Counted from the first letter of the stretch, positions 41,501 through 53,606 are shown. The stretch: 64,000 nt of DNA from Euptelea pleiosperma (GCA_035048495.1 CM068544.1:44355893-44419892), one strand, 5' to 3'. Notes: generated by a model from the sequence alone, not told the origin. Translations and numbers: made by a program.

Positions 41501-44500
41501 AAAGGTGAATCTCTACATCACACAACAGGGGCCTAGAAATATGGAGCTTCCACAATGAGATGGATCATATCATAGTCCCAACAAGTGAGCTCCATTCATT
41601 GCATATTTCCATGGATACCAGTTTTAGTTGGTAAGATGGCTAAGAACGGTCTGTGGCCTTCCATAGTTTACATGTAAATCAGTCTCTTATGAATCATGGT
41701 TGTTCTTGTCCTCAGTGAATCATTTTATTTTCATGGTGAACATGAGCTCTATTGATTGATTGGAATACAGTGAGAGAGAGAGAGAATATTAGATTTTCTT
41801 TCTCTTTTTCCATCAATAAATCAAAAGTTTTAATGACCATATAATTATCATTTGATCATCCTGACATATGAGAAAAATCATACATTTAAAGCCATTGATC
41901 AACCATTCAACAGATGCCAAAACTAAAAACGACAAAACTGAATAGTATATGGCATGGTAAATAATAGGAATAAATGGATCACCAGAACCCAGAATACGTA
42001 AAACTTTTCAAAATATGTCAGACAATAAGATGATGACATTTACTTGACAAGAATTATCACACGTCTTATTTAATTGCATGAATGCAAAAAGTGACGAGGT
42101 TACAGATCTACTAAAGCTTGTTTACTACAAAATAAATACTACAGTGTAAGCTGCAAAAACTTACCAGTCCATGTAAACAAAAGTCGATGAGTAGTTTCCA
42201 GACTTGGTATAAAGCAAACGGTGATGATAGTCATGAAAATCAGCACTGAAATTTTATGAAAGCAAACATGTTAGCCATCAAGAGGTGAATATAGACACAT
42301 AAATAGGCTCCACCAGAAAAGGAGAGAAAGTATCAATTTACCCCCCATATAATGGAACCAAATTTGAGAGGCTCCATGGGAAATGGTACCCACAATGCGC
42401 CTCTACTGTCTCCAAGACTCTTAAAACCATCCATAACCACAGAGTGAACAGGTGAGGCCCAGTGATAGCAGGACCAATGATGGTAGCAAAGCCAAGAAAC
42501 AATATCTCAGCAGGGTGAGCATATTCAGAAGTAAGTCCAAATGGTGTAGCATATCTGCAGACGATGCAATTACATCTATATGAGAACCAAAGAAAGGAAG
42601 CAGCCACATTGAAGGTTCAATATTAACCATTATGTTGACACAAATCACTTGTATCACTTACTCATGATGGACGCTGTGAACATGCTTGTAAAGCCATTTT
42701 GTGTGTAAAATCCTGTGCCCCCAATAGAACACAAAATCCTCCAGGATGAAGTAGAAGAGTATTTGCAGCAAAACTACTTTCCTGAAGAACCAAAAATTTC
42801 TATAATCACCCCAAGCAGGAGCATGCTAATCGTGCTTTCTGAGAAATGGAGATTTTACAAATATTCAAAGGAGTAGATACAGCTCATTTAGAAACAATTA
42901 AAGCATATGATACTCTACAGTGCTTAGAAAATATGAAGCTTTAGTATCTAAAGAACCTGAAAATACCAGGACGGCAATGGCAGACTACTTCGCATGCCCA
43001 TGAATCTGAAGACAGGGTAGGAAAAAATCATAACTGGTAAGTTCACACCAAAATGATACAGCAAAAGGCGTGCAATACATTTCTCCTGAGCAGCAGGTGT
43101 GTTATTTTTTGTCTGCGAAGAACCATAAATCAATCATCAGTCTAAAAACACAGCTCAAGCATGATAAGAACTAAACAAGTTGCACCTGAATAATCAAAAA
43201 AATGGTCACGGGGGAAAAACATTACGAATTAGGTAGCTAACTAGTGAAAGCAAAAGGAAACTATGTACAAAATTTTAAAATATAACATGAATGTAAGTTA
43301 TCAGCAAGGCAACCTGCTAAGATACTGTGATTTTTCAAATTTTTCATCATTAAGTAATGCAAGTACAACCAGGTTCCAAGTTATTTATATAGAAAAAAAA
43401 AATAGTACAAATGACTCAAATTAGATAATGGGAATAGGTTGTGAGGACATGGGAGCAGAATTTGATAGACAAAACCATAAGGTCCAATTGTTACAAACAT
43501 ATGAATCTATAGTTTCATAATTGCTAAAACAGGGGGAGAGAGAGAGAGAGAGAGAGAGAATATTTTTTTTGTCCTTTAAGAGAGGAAAGATCATTAAACG
43601 AACTTCACGGTCCAAATATGAACTTTAGTGCAACAATTATTGATAAGCTAATCCACATTTGTGACCTTCGACCCAATTGTTTCCCATGCTAGATGGAGAG
43701 AAATGGGAAGGAAAATGACTCAACTATCCTATAGTATCACCTTGATGATCTTTGCATTCAAAGATTCCTTGGCTTGCAAATAGGACTACTGTCCTCGACT
43801 GAGGCATTGATAAGGTTCCTTCTAAACACCTCACTGATGCGGTCAAAATGTAAACCATTTAATTTGGGCCTATCAACAACGGGCTCCGAGTATAAGCTCA
43901 ACTGCTCGAGTAAAATAGAGGTTTCTGAGTTTCTCTTCTTCCACGAATGTCTTGTCCCCAATCTTAATGGAAGAGATGTAGTTATTTCTTCTTCTAAGGT
44001 TAGTCATCTTATGGAGGTTTGTGTTGTTATCACCCTCTTTTAGCCACTTTACCCTAGATATCTGCCTCCATTTGATTTCCTCAAGATATGCCCATTTCTG
44101 AAACTCCTTTAGGTCCTCTCTGTTTGTTTTCTCATCTAGTTCCAAGTCTCTCTGCTCTTCCCAATTATCTATTCTGGTGATTTGTTCCAAAATGTCTCTC
44201 ATCTTTACTTCCACCTTGCCAAATTCCGAATTGTTCCACTCTTTCAATTGTATTTTCAATGCCTTAAGCTTATTTCTCATCACGAAACCCGCACAGCCCT
44301 CAAATTCAAACGACTCCCACCACATTTTGACCTTTTCTTTAAATCCATTGTGCTTCAACCACATATTTTCAAATCTAAAGGGTAAGGGCTTCTAAAAAAA
44401 TTTCCCACAATCCAAGATGATGGGTATATGATCTGAAGTAACTCGGGAGTCCTTATTGAACCCTTGAGAAAAGCTCATCCCACTCTCTATCCACCAAAAA

Positions 44501-45536
44501 TCTATCAGTTCTTCTAAGACTAAGATTGGATTGACAATTTGACCAAGTATACGAATTTCCTACAAGCGGGAGGTCCATCAAAAAATTCCTCTCTAGAAAG
44601 ACCCCAAACTATCTCATGCCTCTGTTTCTGGGCGCCCCTCCTCTCCTATCAAATATTTGTACATGTTCATTAAAATCTCCTCCCAAGCACCAAAGTACGT
44701 TCCACCTTCCTCTAACATCATCTACTTCGCCCCCAAAACTATTGTTTTTTTAGATTGAAGTATTGGACCATAGACCCCTGAGAACATCCACTCCTTTTGC
44801 ATCCCCTTTACTTCTCCCAAAATTGACACCGTAAAGGCCCCAACCAATGTCTTTGCTTTTCCAAATCTGACCAATCAACAACTAGAGATAATTTGGATTC
44901 TTGGATGACCACGACATGTGATTTTGTACATGTTCATTAAAATCTCCTCCCAAGCACCAAGGTACATTCCACCTTCCTCTAACATCATCTACTTCCCCCC
45001 AAAACTATTGTTTTTTAGATTGAAGTATTGGACCATATACCCCTGAGAACATCCACTCCTTTTGCATCCCCTTTACTTCTCCCAAAATTGACACCGCAAA
45101 GGCCCCAACCAATGTCTTTGCTTTTCCAGATCTGACCAATCACCAACTAGAGATAATTTGGATTCTTGGATGACCACGACATGTGATTTTGACATATGAA
45201 TCATCTTTTTGACTGTTGATCTCTTGTTCCTACCTCCCAACCCTCTTACATTCCAAGATAGTATTTTGAGTGACATGGCAAATCTTAAACTGTCCCTAAA
45301 CTCATCTCCACCCGACCTTAAAATAATCAATATCCTAATCCTCTATCTCCCTCCCTGATGTCTTAGCTGGTGCAGCATACTGAACTGAAATATCTGTGGT
45401 AACTAGGCGAGGGGAGTGTGAGGGATCCTTCCTATCTTTCGCCACTCATTCTGCAATTGTCATATCCCATCTCCATTCAACCTATCCAGAATGTAAGATA
45501 TCTGACTGCTCCCCATTTTGCTTGACCCAAGCATGG

Positions 45537-45574
<38 letters not shown>

Positions 45575-47584
45575 TGAGCATTACAGTTCCTGAAGCCAAG
45601 TTCTGGATTATGTGACTACATAAAGACTTGTCGCATCAAGAAATAGGGCACGAAAGAGAACAATTGAAAATCAGTTAATAGCCAAAAATGACTATCTAAA
45701 AGGCATTTACAAAAGCCGCTTCCTAATACAATCTGAATATTTATATTGCACATCAAATCTTGGTATAGCTAGTACACAAGTCTCATTAGAGAAAAGATGA
45801 CCCGATTTACAAACAGGAAGCAAGCCTTAAGTCCTAGTACATGGAGAAAAAACCAAGGTACTCAACTATAATGAACAACCTCCCATGAGCACTGTATTGT
45901 GTACAGCTTTGCAGCAACTTTTCTATATAATATTGTGTGTTAAGCCTTCTCCTTCAGTTTTTGTTTGCATATACTGTCGTAAAACATAATTTTTTACTGC
46001 AAAGGACTACAGAGACCAGTTCATCATCCAATATTTGAAGAAATTGGCAATAACTTGCAATTACTGAGTATTCTATTTTATCCTTGTGAGCTTTGACAGA
46101 GGAGAAAACCTGAATCTTGTACTTGCTCATGTATCCTGCCCTTTCAAGATAGATAAAAGGAAGTCCCGACAAGAAAAAGACACTTTCGTGAAGAAAGAAA
46201 CTTCCTAGACAAGCCAGTTGAAAATCGCTGAAATGCGTGACCAGATACTGCATAACAAACAGAGAAGAGTTTTATAATCAGAAAAATGCTATTTCGTGAA
46301 AATTGGATTTATTAGAAGCACGTGATGAAAAAATAAAAAGATCAACACCCGAGTTAACAAATCAAAATTGTAGACCATAAGTGTCAGAGAACTATGAAAC
46401 CACTTTTCAGCTGGATGATGATAAACATAATAGTTCATACACAGTTCCAGAAAAGGTCAAGCACATGCACACCCGACCCAAGAAAGAATGAATGCAAACT
46501 GTATTCTGTACATTGAATCAAACAAGTGTACTACCATTAGAAGGGGGGGTCTACTTGCAACATTCGACAAAAAACACCATTAGTTCTGTAGCAGGGGAAA
46601 TAGAAAATGACAAAAAAAAAAAAAAGGAATATCAAATTGAATAATTTTTCCAGTAATTGGACCAAAGAAATGCAAAACTATAATAGAACAAAAGTTCCCA
46701 ATTTGAATACCCATTTGTTAATCAGAAAATGAATTTTGACCTACATGTGAAATTCTTCTATCCACATTCGAGGCATTATTTTCACTAAGAACGATAATAA
46801 AAAGCAACAACGCAATCTATAGAATCTGAATACTTATTTCAGTAATTTGACCAAAGAGATGCAAAATTATAATAGAACACAAATTACCAATTTGAGTAGC
46901 CATTTGTTAATCACAAAATGAATTTTGACCTGCATGTGAAATTCTTCTATCCACATTCGAGGCATTATTTTCACAAAGAACAAAAAAGGCAACAACGCTA
47001 TCAATAAAATCTTTCCTGGCATTCCACCAACCGTAATCCTCAATTCTTCTCCCATATACACAAACAAGACAATCCGAGACAATCCGAAATGACAACAAAC
47101 AAATCAGATTCCTTTAATCGTTAAAACTCAATTTAACAACACAATCAAAGTCAATACGTAATATCGCAAATCCAATGCATGCCGACAAAATAATCCTCTT
47201 CCACCACCAAAAATTCCTCACCATCACCGACCCCACAATCAAAATCTCAAAAACAAATCTCGGAAATTCATAACTCGTTAATAAATATAAATCAAAACAG
47301 AACCGGAAGCAATCATCCCACCCTACATTACTCAGACAAGAACTTAACGAGATTAAATGTAGAACAATCGTTTTATACAAATCCACACAACTACAGATCC
47401 GAAACCAACAATGCCACAAAGAGAGAAAAAAAAAACGCAAAAGAAACGGATCAAAATCTAGGGCAGAAAGAACGGGAGAAAATGACGAAACTGATTACAG
47501 CGAGCACAGAGAAACTTTGAAAGCAGAAGTATTAGTAAGAATGGTAACAGTACCAGCCAACAAGATTCGAGAAGAGGGCGCCAT
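38559..47584 (-). CDS. SMO2: C-4 methylsterol oxidase, SMO2-type, one-base surplus in exon 1
   Basis: An ER-membrane di-iron oxidase that by family removes C-4 methyl groups from 4-alpha-methyl sterols in phytosterol synthesis. Exons (- strand, in order): 47584-47554, 46247-46110, 43112-42967, 42781-42662, 42554-42342, 42245-42165, 38640-38559. Seen: YLVTHFSDFQLACLGSFFL, KYKIQ|TKNNTPAAQEKC, the three His boxes HRILH, HSVHH and HDYHH, VETVEAH-like LRVLETVEAHCGYHFPWSLS, and C-terminal IFGTDKGYRKLKALK. Exons 2-7 join in perfect phase. Exon 1 (ATG at 47584, donor at 47553) is 31 nt; the frame that continues into exon 2 reads LLESCWL, matching SMO2 N-termini, but is one base out from the ATG. An ATG at 46253 in the intron 1 acceptor is in frame with exon 2. 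Corrected length would be about 269 aa, normal for SMO2. Introns 2 (3.0 kb) and 6 (3.5 kb) are large. Confidence 0.9.
38641..42164 (-). other. Intron 6 of the sterol oxidase gene
   Basis: 3.5 kb between exons 6 and 7. No coding exon, RNA gene or complete mobile element is recognised. It has a (GA)n run at about 41769-41784 and general AT-rich DNA. Open frames on both strands are short and unremarkable. Confidence 0.5.
43535..43559. repeat. (AG)n microsatellite
   Basis: A GAGAGA run of about 25 bp in SMO2 intron 2, next to the LINE fragment. Confidence 0.85.
43760..45340 (-). mobile_element. LINE 5' part in SMO2 intron 2: endonuclease and linker
   Basis: Same strand as the host gene. About 45275-45073 encodes MSLKILSWNVRGLGGRNKRS and VVVIQESKL, the N-terminus of the AP-type endonuclease. 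44364-43873 encodes WEEQRDLELDEKTNRED, KWRQISRVKWLKEGDNNTN and RRNNYISSIKIGDKTF, the region before the reverse transcriptase. The reverse transcriptase and tail are absent, so the copy lost its 3' part, the opposite of usual LINE 5' truncation. It also has a 267-bp internal tandem duplication. Confidence 0.8.
44659..45188. repeat. 267-bp tandem duplication inside the LINE
   Basis: 44659-44925 and 44926-45188 are near-identical (both start GTACATGTTCATTAAAATCT and end near ACGACATGTGATTTT). They differ by a few substitutions and two 1-bp gaps. This duplicates the endonuclease segment and breaks its reading frame. Confidence 0.85.
45341..46109 (-). other. Remainder of SMO2 intron 2
   Basis: Contains a (GA)n microsatellite at 45538-45569. 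Nothing else recognised. Confidence 0.5.
46248..47553 (-). other. Intron 1 of the sterol oxidase gene
   Basis: 1.3 kb. About 46630-46780 and 46810-46970 are imperfect direct repeats (TTCAGTAATTTGACCAAAGA and TTCCAGTAATTGGACCAAAG; later ATGAATTTTGACCT.CATGTG twice, offset about 180 bp). No exon other than the flanking ones is evident. Confidence 0.5.
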
Positions 47585-47999
47585 GAGAACCGGCGATGGA
47601 GAGCTCGATCTCCGGCGAGCGACGGAGAGAAAAATCCAGAAGAGAGAGGAGTGCAGCGAAAAAGACGAGTCTGTGTGTGGCTGAGGCCCTATTTGGGTCG
47701 CAGACAGAACACAACCATATTTTACTACGGCTGTGACAGACTGTCCATGTGGAGATCTGAGAGTCTCATTTCTTTTTTTGGCTTTTTAAAATGTGGCATA
47801 TCCCTCCATCACGTACCGGCGGTCCTTTTAAAGCCACAAGTCCACCACAAGAACAATAATAACGACATCGTCCCGCTCGTGGATACGAACAGACCGACAT
47901 GAGTATAAAATATATTCTAACATTCCCACAATACCCTCGTTCTTTTTTATCTTTTTCTTTTTTGTCTTGGTCTTTTAATACCACCAGCTGTGGGAGACT
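47585..47999 (-). promoter_or_regulatory. Upstream region of the sterol oxidase gene
   Basis: Immediately upstream on the - strand is GC-richer leader-like DNA (CTCTCCGTCGCTCGCCGG). No certain TATA box. A truncated family A MITE with GCCACGTGGCAC lies just beyond at 48000. Confidence 0.35.
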
Positions 48000-48130
48000 A
48001 AAACTTCGCTGACCGCCACAATTGAGCCACGTGGCACATTTCTAGAGAACACTGACCATATGGATGTTTGGCAAATCCCTAGGTGGACCTACAAACCAAA
48101 CATCAACCTGATTAGTGATATCCAAGTACG
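48000..48130. mobile_element. Left half of a family A MITE
   Basis: TAAAACTTCGCTGACCGCC, GAGCCACGTGGCACATTTCT, ATATGGATGTTTGGCAAATC, GGTGGACCTACAAACC and CAACCTGATTAGTGAT are present. The inverted right half is missing. A Helitron end lies 40 bp further. Confidence 0.75.
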
Positions 48131-49156
48131 TTGAAAAGAATGCATTTGGCACGATCATTCATACTTATACTAGTGATTTTTGCCCGTGCTAAAGCACAGG
48201 CCATCTAAAATGTTTAAATAAAATTTAGTAAAAAAATTGGGTTAGTAATAATAGTTATTGTTTTAAATATTTTTGAGTGAAGTATAGTAAAAGGTTTTTT
48301 ATAAAAAAAAATTGCAATCATCTGATTAAAGGGAAAAAATACAAACAAATTCAACACTAACCACCAATTAAAATCAAAATAGATTACTTGAAAAATATTA
48401 AAAAAATATATAAATAATAAAAATTAGGAAGAACAACAAATTGTAGATCCACCAAAGTGTGAGCCACACATCCATGGAGTCGGTGTATAGTAAAAAAATT
48501 TTGTGGACCCCTTTTCTATATGGAGCACATAAAAATATGCCACTTGGCATAGTCTTTAGGTCAAACTGACCCATGAATGAATGATCCACTACTTGATGGA
48601 CCTACTAACCATAAATCAACATAAATCAACCTGATTGGTGATCTGTAGCCATTGGATCTGAGTACCCAAAGGGTATAAATAATCTAATGAAAAAGGTTCA
48701 AATCCAAATGGTTATAGATCACAAATCGGGTTGTTTGTTCATGTTTAAGTTTTTCAAGTGTCCACCTAAAAAATTCAGTCATAGTGCAAAGGGTGTTCAC
48801 GTGGCATTTTATGAGGGGTGAGTTCAAAACCCCGTAGGCAGAATATTTTCTCTATAAGTTAATAATTTAATATTTTAAATTTATGGTCTTCGTAGCTATG
48901 TGGTCGGCCAGTGGTGTAGCGTTGGAGTTAAGAGTGTGTTTAGAATGATACAACTTGATTTCCGAGAGAGAGTATGTGACAAATCAAAGATCGGTTAAGA
49001 GATAGTGAAACAACAACTCGAAATTCCCAAGCAAAACTGATGAATAATATATTTATTAATCGCATCCATCAATCATAAATACCAATTAAATAAAAAAATT
49101 GGTTATAAAAAATACACTGTGTAAACATTTATTTTTGAGTTTTACTAAATTAAAAA

Positions 49157-49560
49157 TAGGGTCATGATCAAGGTACACAGATTTTTACACAAAATTTTAT
49201 ACCAATTTTGGCCTAGCCACGTGGAAGATAAATCAATGGCTGTTTTTTTTTTTGGTGAGGATGATTTTCTCATCATATAGATCACCCCTACAAAAAATCA
49301 GCTCATTCTTAAATTTCTAACACCACCAAATGTGCGTTTGAAGTTAACGGTAAAAAATATACGGTCCATAATTTTTCAACGTGTAAATCAGGCTACAAAT
49401 ATCACAATGATTTGAATTTTTGTGAGGGTGATCTTCTCACCATAGAGACCATCCCCAGCAAAAATCATCCCATTCCAAAACTTCTAATTTATATATTGGC
49501 CCCCACCAATTTATTAGTATGAAATTTTTTGTAAAAATTTGTGTCCCCTGATCCCGACCA
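49157..49560. mobile_element. Family C-like MITE inside the Helitron
   Basis: Ends GGTCATGATCAAGG and, inverted, GGTCGGGATCAGGGG. The interior shares family C blocks: TAGCCACGTGGAAGATAAAT, CAATGGCTG, TCTCACCATAGAGACCATCC. Flanks are A-rich and uninformative. Confidence 0.6.
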
Positions 49561-50179
49561 TTAAAAAAATCTCTAATTCGCACAATACTCATCAAAGATT
49601 ATCTTCTTGATTTTCAAAAGTTATTTCCCTCTCTCTCTCTCTCTCTCTCTACAGTTGTTAACCGTCCATAATCCCAAGGTGAACTTTGGTTTATGTGTGA
49701 TGATCTAGACTCTAAAGATCTGAAGAGATATGTTGGGTTATGGAAAGATTGTAAAATTTAGGAAGTTAGAAGAAAAAAGGAGAGTTGATTTTTAAAGAGT
49801 TAAAATAGATTTAGGAATATAAAAACGGTTGGAGATCTTAGGATAGGCTCAAGTTGGAAAGAAAATATTTAAGTTTAACGACCAAAATACTGTAATAAGA
49901 GATCGTGTGGTTATAATCGTCAGATCACATTTGATTTTGTAATCATCACAATTTAGGCATCTAACCTTAATGTAGATGTAAAATCAAGTTACACAATAAA
50001 ACGCCTCCTTGAACGCCGTACATATATATTTCTGAATTTTCTAAATCTTATCCCATACCTATAATAAAAACACCAACCCCACAACCTTACATTTGATACA
50101 TATGACATGTATCACACGTAATATATATTCACCAAATTTTCACCACCCATGTCGATCAATAGACATGATGTTGTTGGTT

Positions 50180-50320
50180 TAGAGTGTTGATATAATGAAC
50201 GTCAAGGTCTTATTGAGGGGTTCTTCGATAGGCTCTCTAATCATGCTATCTAGCTCGAGTATGAACTTGTCCATGTCGGGCCCAGGAATGTAAATCAGGA
50301 TCACAATCCCAGCCTCGCCT
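50180..50320 (-). pseudogene. Possible captured gene fragment in the Helitron
   Basis: On the - strand one frame stays open for about 46 codons, reading GEAGIVILIYIPGPDMDKFI and ELDSMIREPIEEPLNKTLTF. The composition looks protein-like and GC content is higher than the surroundings. I do not recognise the family. Helitrons often capture exons, so this is a candidate, but a chance open frame is possible. Confidence 0.35.
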
Positions 50321-51166
50321 TAGCTACTCCTGAGCGGTACATAGAAATATGTCAACCTAGGAATGATCCCTACATTTCTTTAATATCCATGTATACCAAT
50401 TCATCTTGTTAAAACGAAAAATTTTAAAAAAAAAAAAAATCTAGAAACAAATTATGGTTTCACTTACCTTGGGAATCCTTTGTTTATTTCTTTCTTTATT
50501 CAATACCTTCGCCGTTACCCTCTCTATCAGATTTTTAAATTAAAGCACTTCACAAACAAAAACAACAGATCGGAAGACACTCATAAAACATGGCACCAAT
50601 AACAATAAGACTAAGTAATAATAAAAAAGATGATATTGTAGAATAACTGAATTAATGATGTTGGACCAACATACCTGAAGAGATGAAAAGAGAACCAACA
50701 AACGAAGGCCTCTAGATCTATCAAGATTAAAAAATGATAGATGAGAGATGGAGAGGGAGAGGGAGAGGTAGATACATTTTGGGTGATGATGCTTTTTTAT
50801 TACTCCAATATAATGGCGAGATTTTATGAGGAAGTAAATAGGAGATGGAGAGACAATTTATGAAAGGAAATGAGGGAGAGAGTTGTAGGAAACGAATGGT
50901 GTTTTTTGAAAAGCCAAAAACATTAAAAATGGAATCTCTGATTTTAGAAAAGGCATTGTTGGAGTGTAGAGGTTTTGGAAAGGAAGAGGTTGGAAGGGGA
51001 AAGGTTTTTGTTGAGAAAAAGTCTAATAGGTATTTCTTTTAATAACACTAAAGTAAGTGTGAAAGGGTTGTTTTTGGAAAAACTTAAAAAGAATGTATTT
51101 TTGGAAAAAACTATGAAAAAAAGATGGAGAGAGTGCCACCTCAGCAGTGCTCAGCTTTAGTATAGA

Positions 51167-51512
51167 TAATAGATTAGCTTATGGCTGATGGGTAGCTTTG
51201 CATTGTGATCGAGTGGAGGGGCACGTGTTTACAAAAAAATGGAGGGGCACGTGCCATGCACATGCGAGTGGCAGGGTCGAGGGTGAGGGGCCAGTGAATG
51301 TTTTCTCCACGCAAGAAAATTTTCGCTGGCCCCGGGGGACTTCAAACTTTGATGTCCCCCTCCCAAAATGTGTGACAAGTACCCTTTTTGACCACTAACC
51401 AAGGGCTTAACCAGGGTTGAGTTAGGGGATTGGGGTACTTGTCAGACATTTTGGGTGGGGAGACTTCAAACTTTGAAGTCCCCCGGGGCCAGCGAATGTT
51501 TTCTCCACACAC
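51167..51512. mobile_element. Foldback element next to the TRIM
   Basis: About 51322-51493 is an inverted repeat: CGCTGGCCCCGGGGGACTTC, AAACTTTGATGTCCCCC ... CTTTGAAGTCCCCCGGGGCC then AGCG. GAATGTTTTCTCCAC flanks it on both sides (about 51296 and 51494), a 15-bp direct repeat. About 51230-51260 has a GGAGGGGCACGTG direct repeat. Confidence 0.6.
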
Positions 51513-51924
51513 TGATAAGTACCTTGACCATTCCACTTCAAAAGACCGGCCTGTTAAGGGGAAGAAGATCTAATTACTTAACCCGGGCACATAACAATCC
51601 ACCACGCTTAAGAGCCGACGTCACGGCGGCGATCTAGGGGACCCCTTATTTGTCCCGAAGAAGACCTCTCGGAGGCGTGCAGGGGAATTTTTCCCGAAAT
51701 CACACCCCACGTCACTGCGGCGATCTAGGGGACCTTTTTTTGTCCAGAAGAAGGCCTCTCGGAGGCGTGTAGGGGAATTTTTCCCGAAACACACCCCCCG
51801 CAACTCGAACCCCGGACGTGGTGCCCGCTCTGATACCAAATGATAAGTACCTTGACCATTCCACCTCAAAAGACCGGCCTGTTAAGGGGAAGAGGATCTA
51901 ATTACTTAACCCGGGCACATAACA
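51513..51924 (-). mobile_element. TRIM (terminal-repeat retrotransposon in miniature), complete
   Basis: Two 84-bp direct repeats, 51513-51596 and 51841-51924, differ at only two positions. Read on the - strand each starts TGTTATGTGCCCGGG and ends GGTACTTATCA (TG...CA). Two bases inside the right-hand LTR, 51838-51827 on the - strand is TGGTATCAGAGC, the initiator-Met tRNA primer-binding site, so the - strand is the sense strand. Flanks CACAC and CGCAC match at 4 of 5. The 244-bp interior has no coding capacity and contains a 91-bp tandem duplication. Confidence 0.9.
51620..51800. repeat. 91-bp tandem duplication inside the TRIM
   Basis: GTCACGGCGGCGATCTAGGG at 51620 recurs as GTCACTGCGGCGATCTAGGG at 51711. 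Both units continue through CCTCTCGGAGGCGTG and AGGGGAATTTTTCCCGAAA. Confidence 0.85.
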
Positions 51925-53606
51925 CGCACACACACCTTTGAGAGAAAAATATTTGCCACCCTATGGGGACTTCGAAACTTGAAGTCTCCCCCTCAGCAAA
52001 ATGTCACCTGGAGCTCACTCTAGGGCCTGCAAATCTTATGGATGTTGGTCCACCTCTTGGTGGATCTACATAGCAAATATTAGCTTGATTGATGATTTGT
52101 AATAGTTGTATTTTAGCATAAAAAAATGCTCAAAAATCAAAGGCCAAAAACCATGCTATTAAAATACTAAATCCAATGGATATAAATCACCAATTAAATT
52201 GATTTTTAATATGTAGATCCATCAATAACTGGACCAAACATCCCTAAGGTCAATGGGCCTACATAGAATATTGGGAGGGAGTCTTCAAAAACTCTAAGAA
52301 ATATACTGGTTTTTTATGTGAAGATCCATCAAGAGGTGGACTAAACATCCATAAGGTCAATAGCCATAAAGAGTACTCCACGTGGCATGTTGGGAGGGGG
52401 ACTTCAAAAACTTGGGGTCCAATTTTGAAATGGACCACAATTATCAACTGAATGACATTGTCAAAGGTACTTGTCAAGTGGAGAGGCACATGTCACCAAT
52501 TTTAGAAACTGGTGATAGTGATGAAAAGTGAACTCCAAAAAGAATTGACAAGTTATGTGTTAAATATAAAGGCGTTGATGAGCAATACAACCATATAGAC
52601 CATCGTACGTAGTTTCATGTTTGATCAACCATCTAAAAGAATTGATTGATGGGATTGTTGGAATCAGTTTTTACTTATGTTGCTTAAAAGAAAAAAATTG
52701 GCTCTCCAATGTTGGAATAAATCCTGAATAATGCTCTAATCCTATGGTAAAAATAAAACGTAGGACAAAAAACTCAAATCCTATGGTTAGTTGAGTTTTA
52801 GTATGTAGGTTCACCTAGGGATGGGCTAACATCTATACGGTCATTGGTCTCTAAGTGTGTGTCGCATGGCTTATACTGTAGTCTGTCATCAATGCTGATG
52901 ACTGGCGTTAGTTATCAAAGATATTTATTGCCAATGTTGGACAATAATTTAAAAAAAATCGATGGGCTTAACAATCAAAATGACTGAAATGCCCCATTTT
53001 TATGTGGGGATAATTTCATCAATTAAAGATGTCACCAACAATTGTTGACATATTGTCGGTTGACCGTTGCTTGTCACTTTGCCCACCCTTGAACAAAATC
53101 CTAGCTCTGCCATTATATGATGCATAAGTCATAGAATTAGATTAAATAATGAAAATTTTGTTAATATGTTGTGTAATATAAACAAAAAATGTTACTCTTT
53201 TGTACCTTATGATTAATTATATAAAATTAAGTTTATAATCATATTATAGGTATTTTAAATTAACATAAATATCAATATGTAGTTAATAAAAATAGTTAGA
53301 AATTGAATATCGTTAGAAAGAAGAGCTTTCTAACAGTATTTTTTTTTTCCTTTTTTACTACAAACTAACTTATAGATTGAAAGTTATTAGCTTGTGAGAA
53401 ATTTCAAAAGAAAAAAAAAAGAAATTTCTTAAAAATGTGATAATTAGTTTTGTTAAGAGAAAATATTAAGAACCACCCATGTTTATCTCTTTTTGTAGTA
53501 GATTCACTTTAAGGGTGCCTCCACGGGCACCCACTCATCTCTCTTTCTCTCCACGCACTCTCTTTCCACAGTAGTATCTCGATCGATTGATCAAACAAAA
53601 AAGCAT
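51925..53606. other. Intergenic with diverged MITE copies
   Basis: About 52010-52280 and 52300-52420 are family B-like halves (CTTATGGATGTTGGTCCACC; CAAGAGGTGGACTAAACATC; CCACGTGGCATGTTGGGAGG). About 52740-52930 is a damaged family A right half (GTAGGTTCACCTAGGGATGG). No gene. Confidence 0.45.

Larger units (their letters stand above)
48170..51166 (-). mobile_element. Non-autonomous Helitron, complete ends
   Basis: On the - strand the element starts TCTATACTAAAGCTGAGCAC at 51166, preceded by A, and ends CTAG at 48170, followed by T: the A|TC...CTAG|T arrangement of Helitron insertion. Eight bases inside the 3' end is a hairpin, arms 48194-48201 and 48182-48189 (GCCTGTGC / GCACGGGC, 4-base loop, one mismatch). 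Length 2997 bp. No Rep/helicase motif is visible, so it needs an autonomous partner. Interior: a family B-like MITE (about 48440-48850), a family C-like MITE (about 49157-49560), a (CT)n run at about 49630-49651, and a possible captured exon at 50180-50320. Confidence 0.8.
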
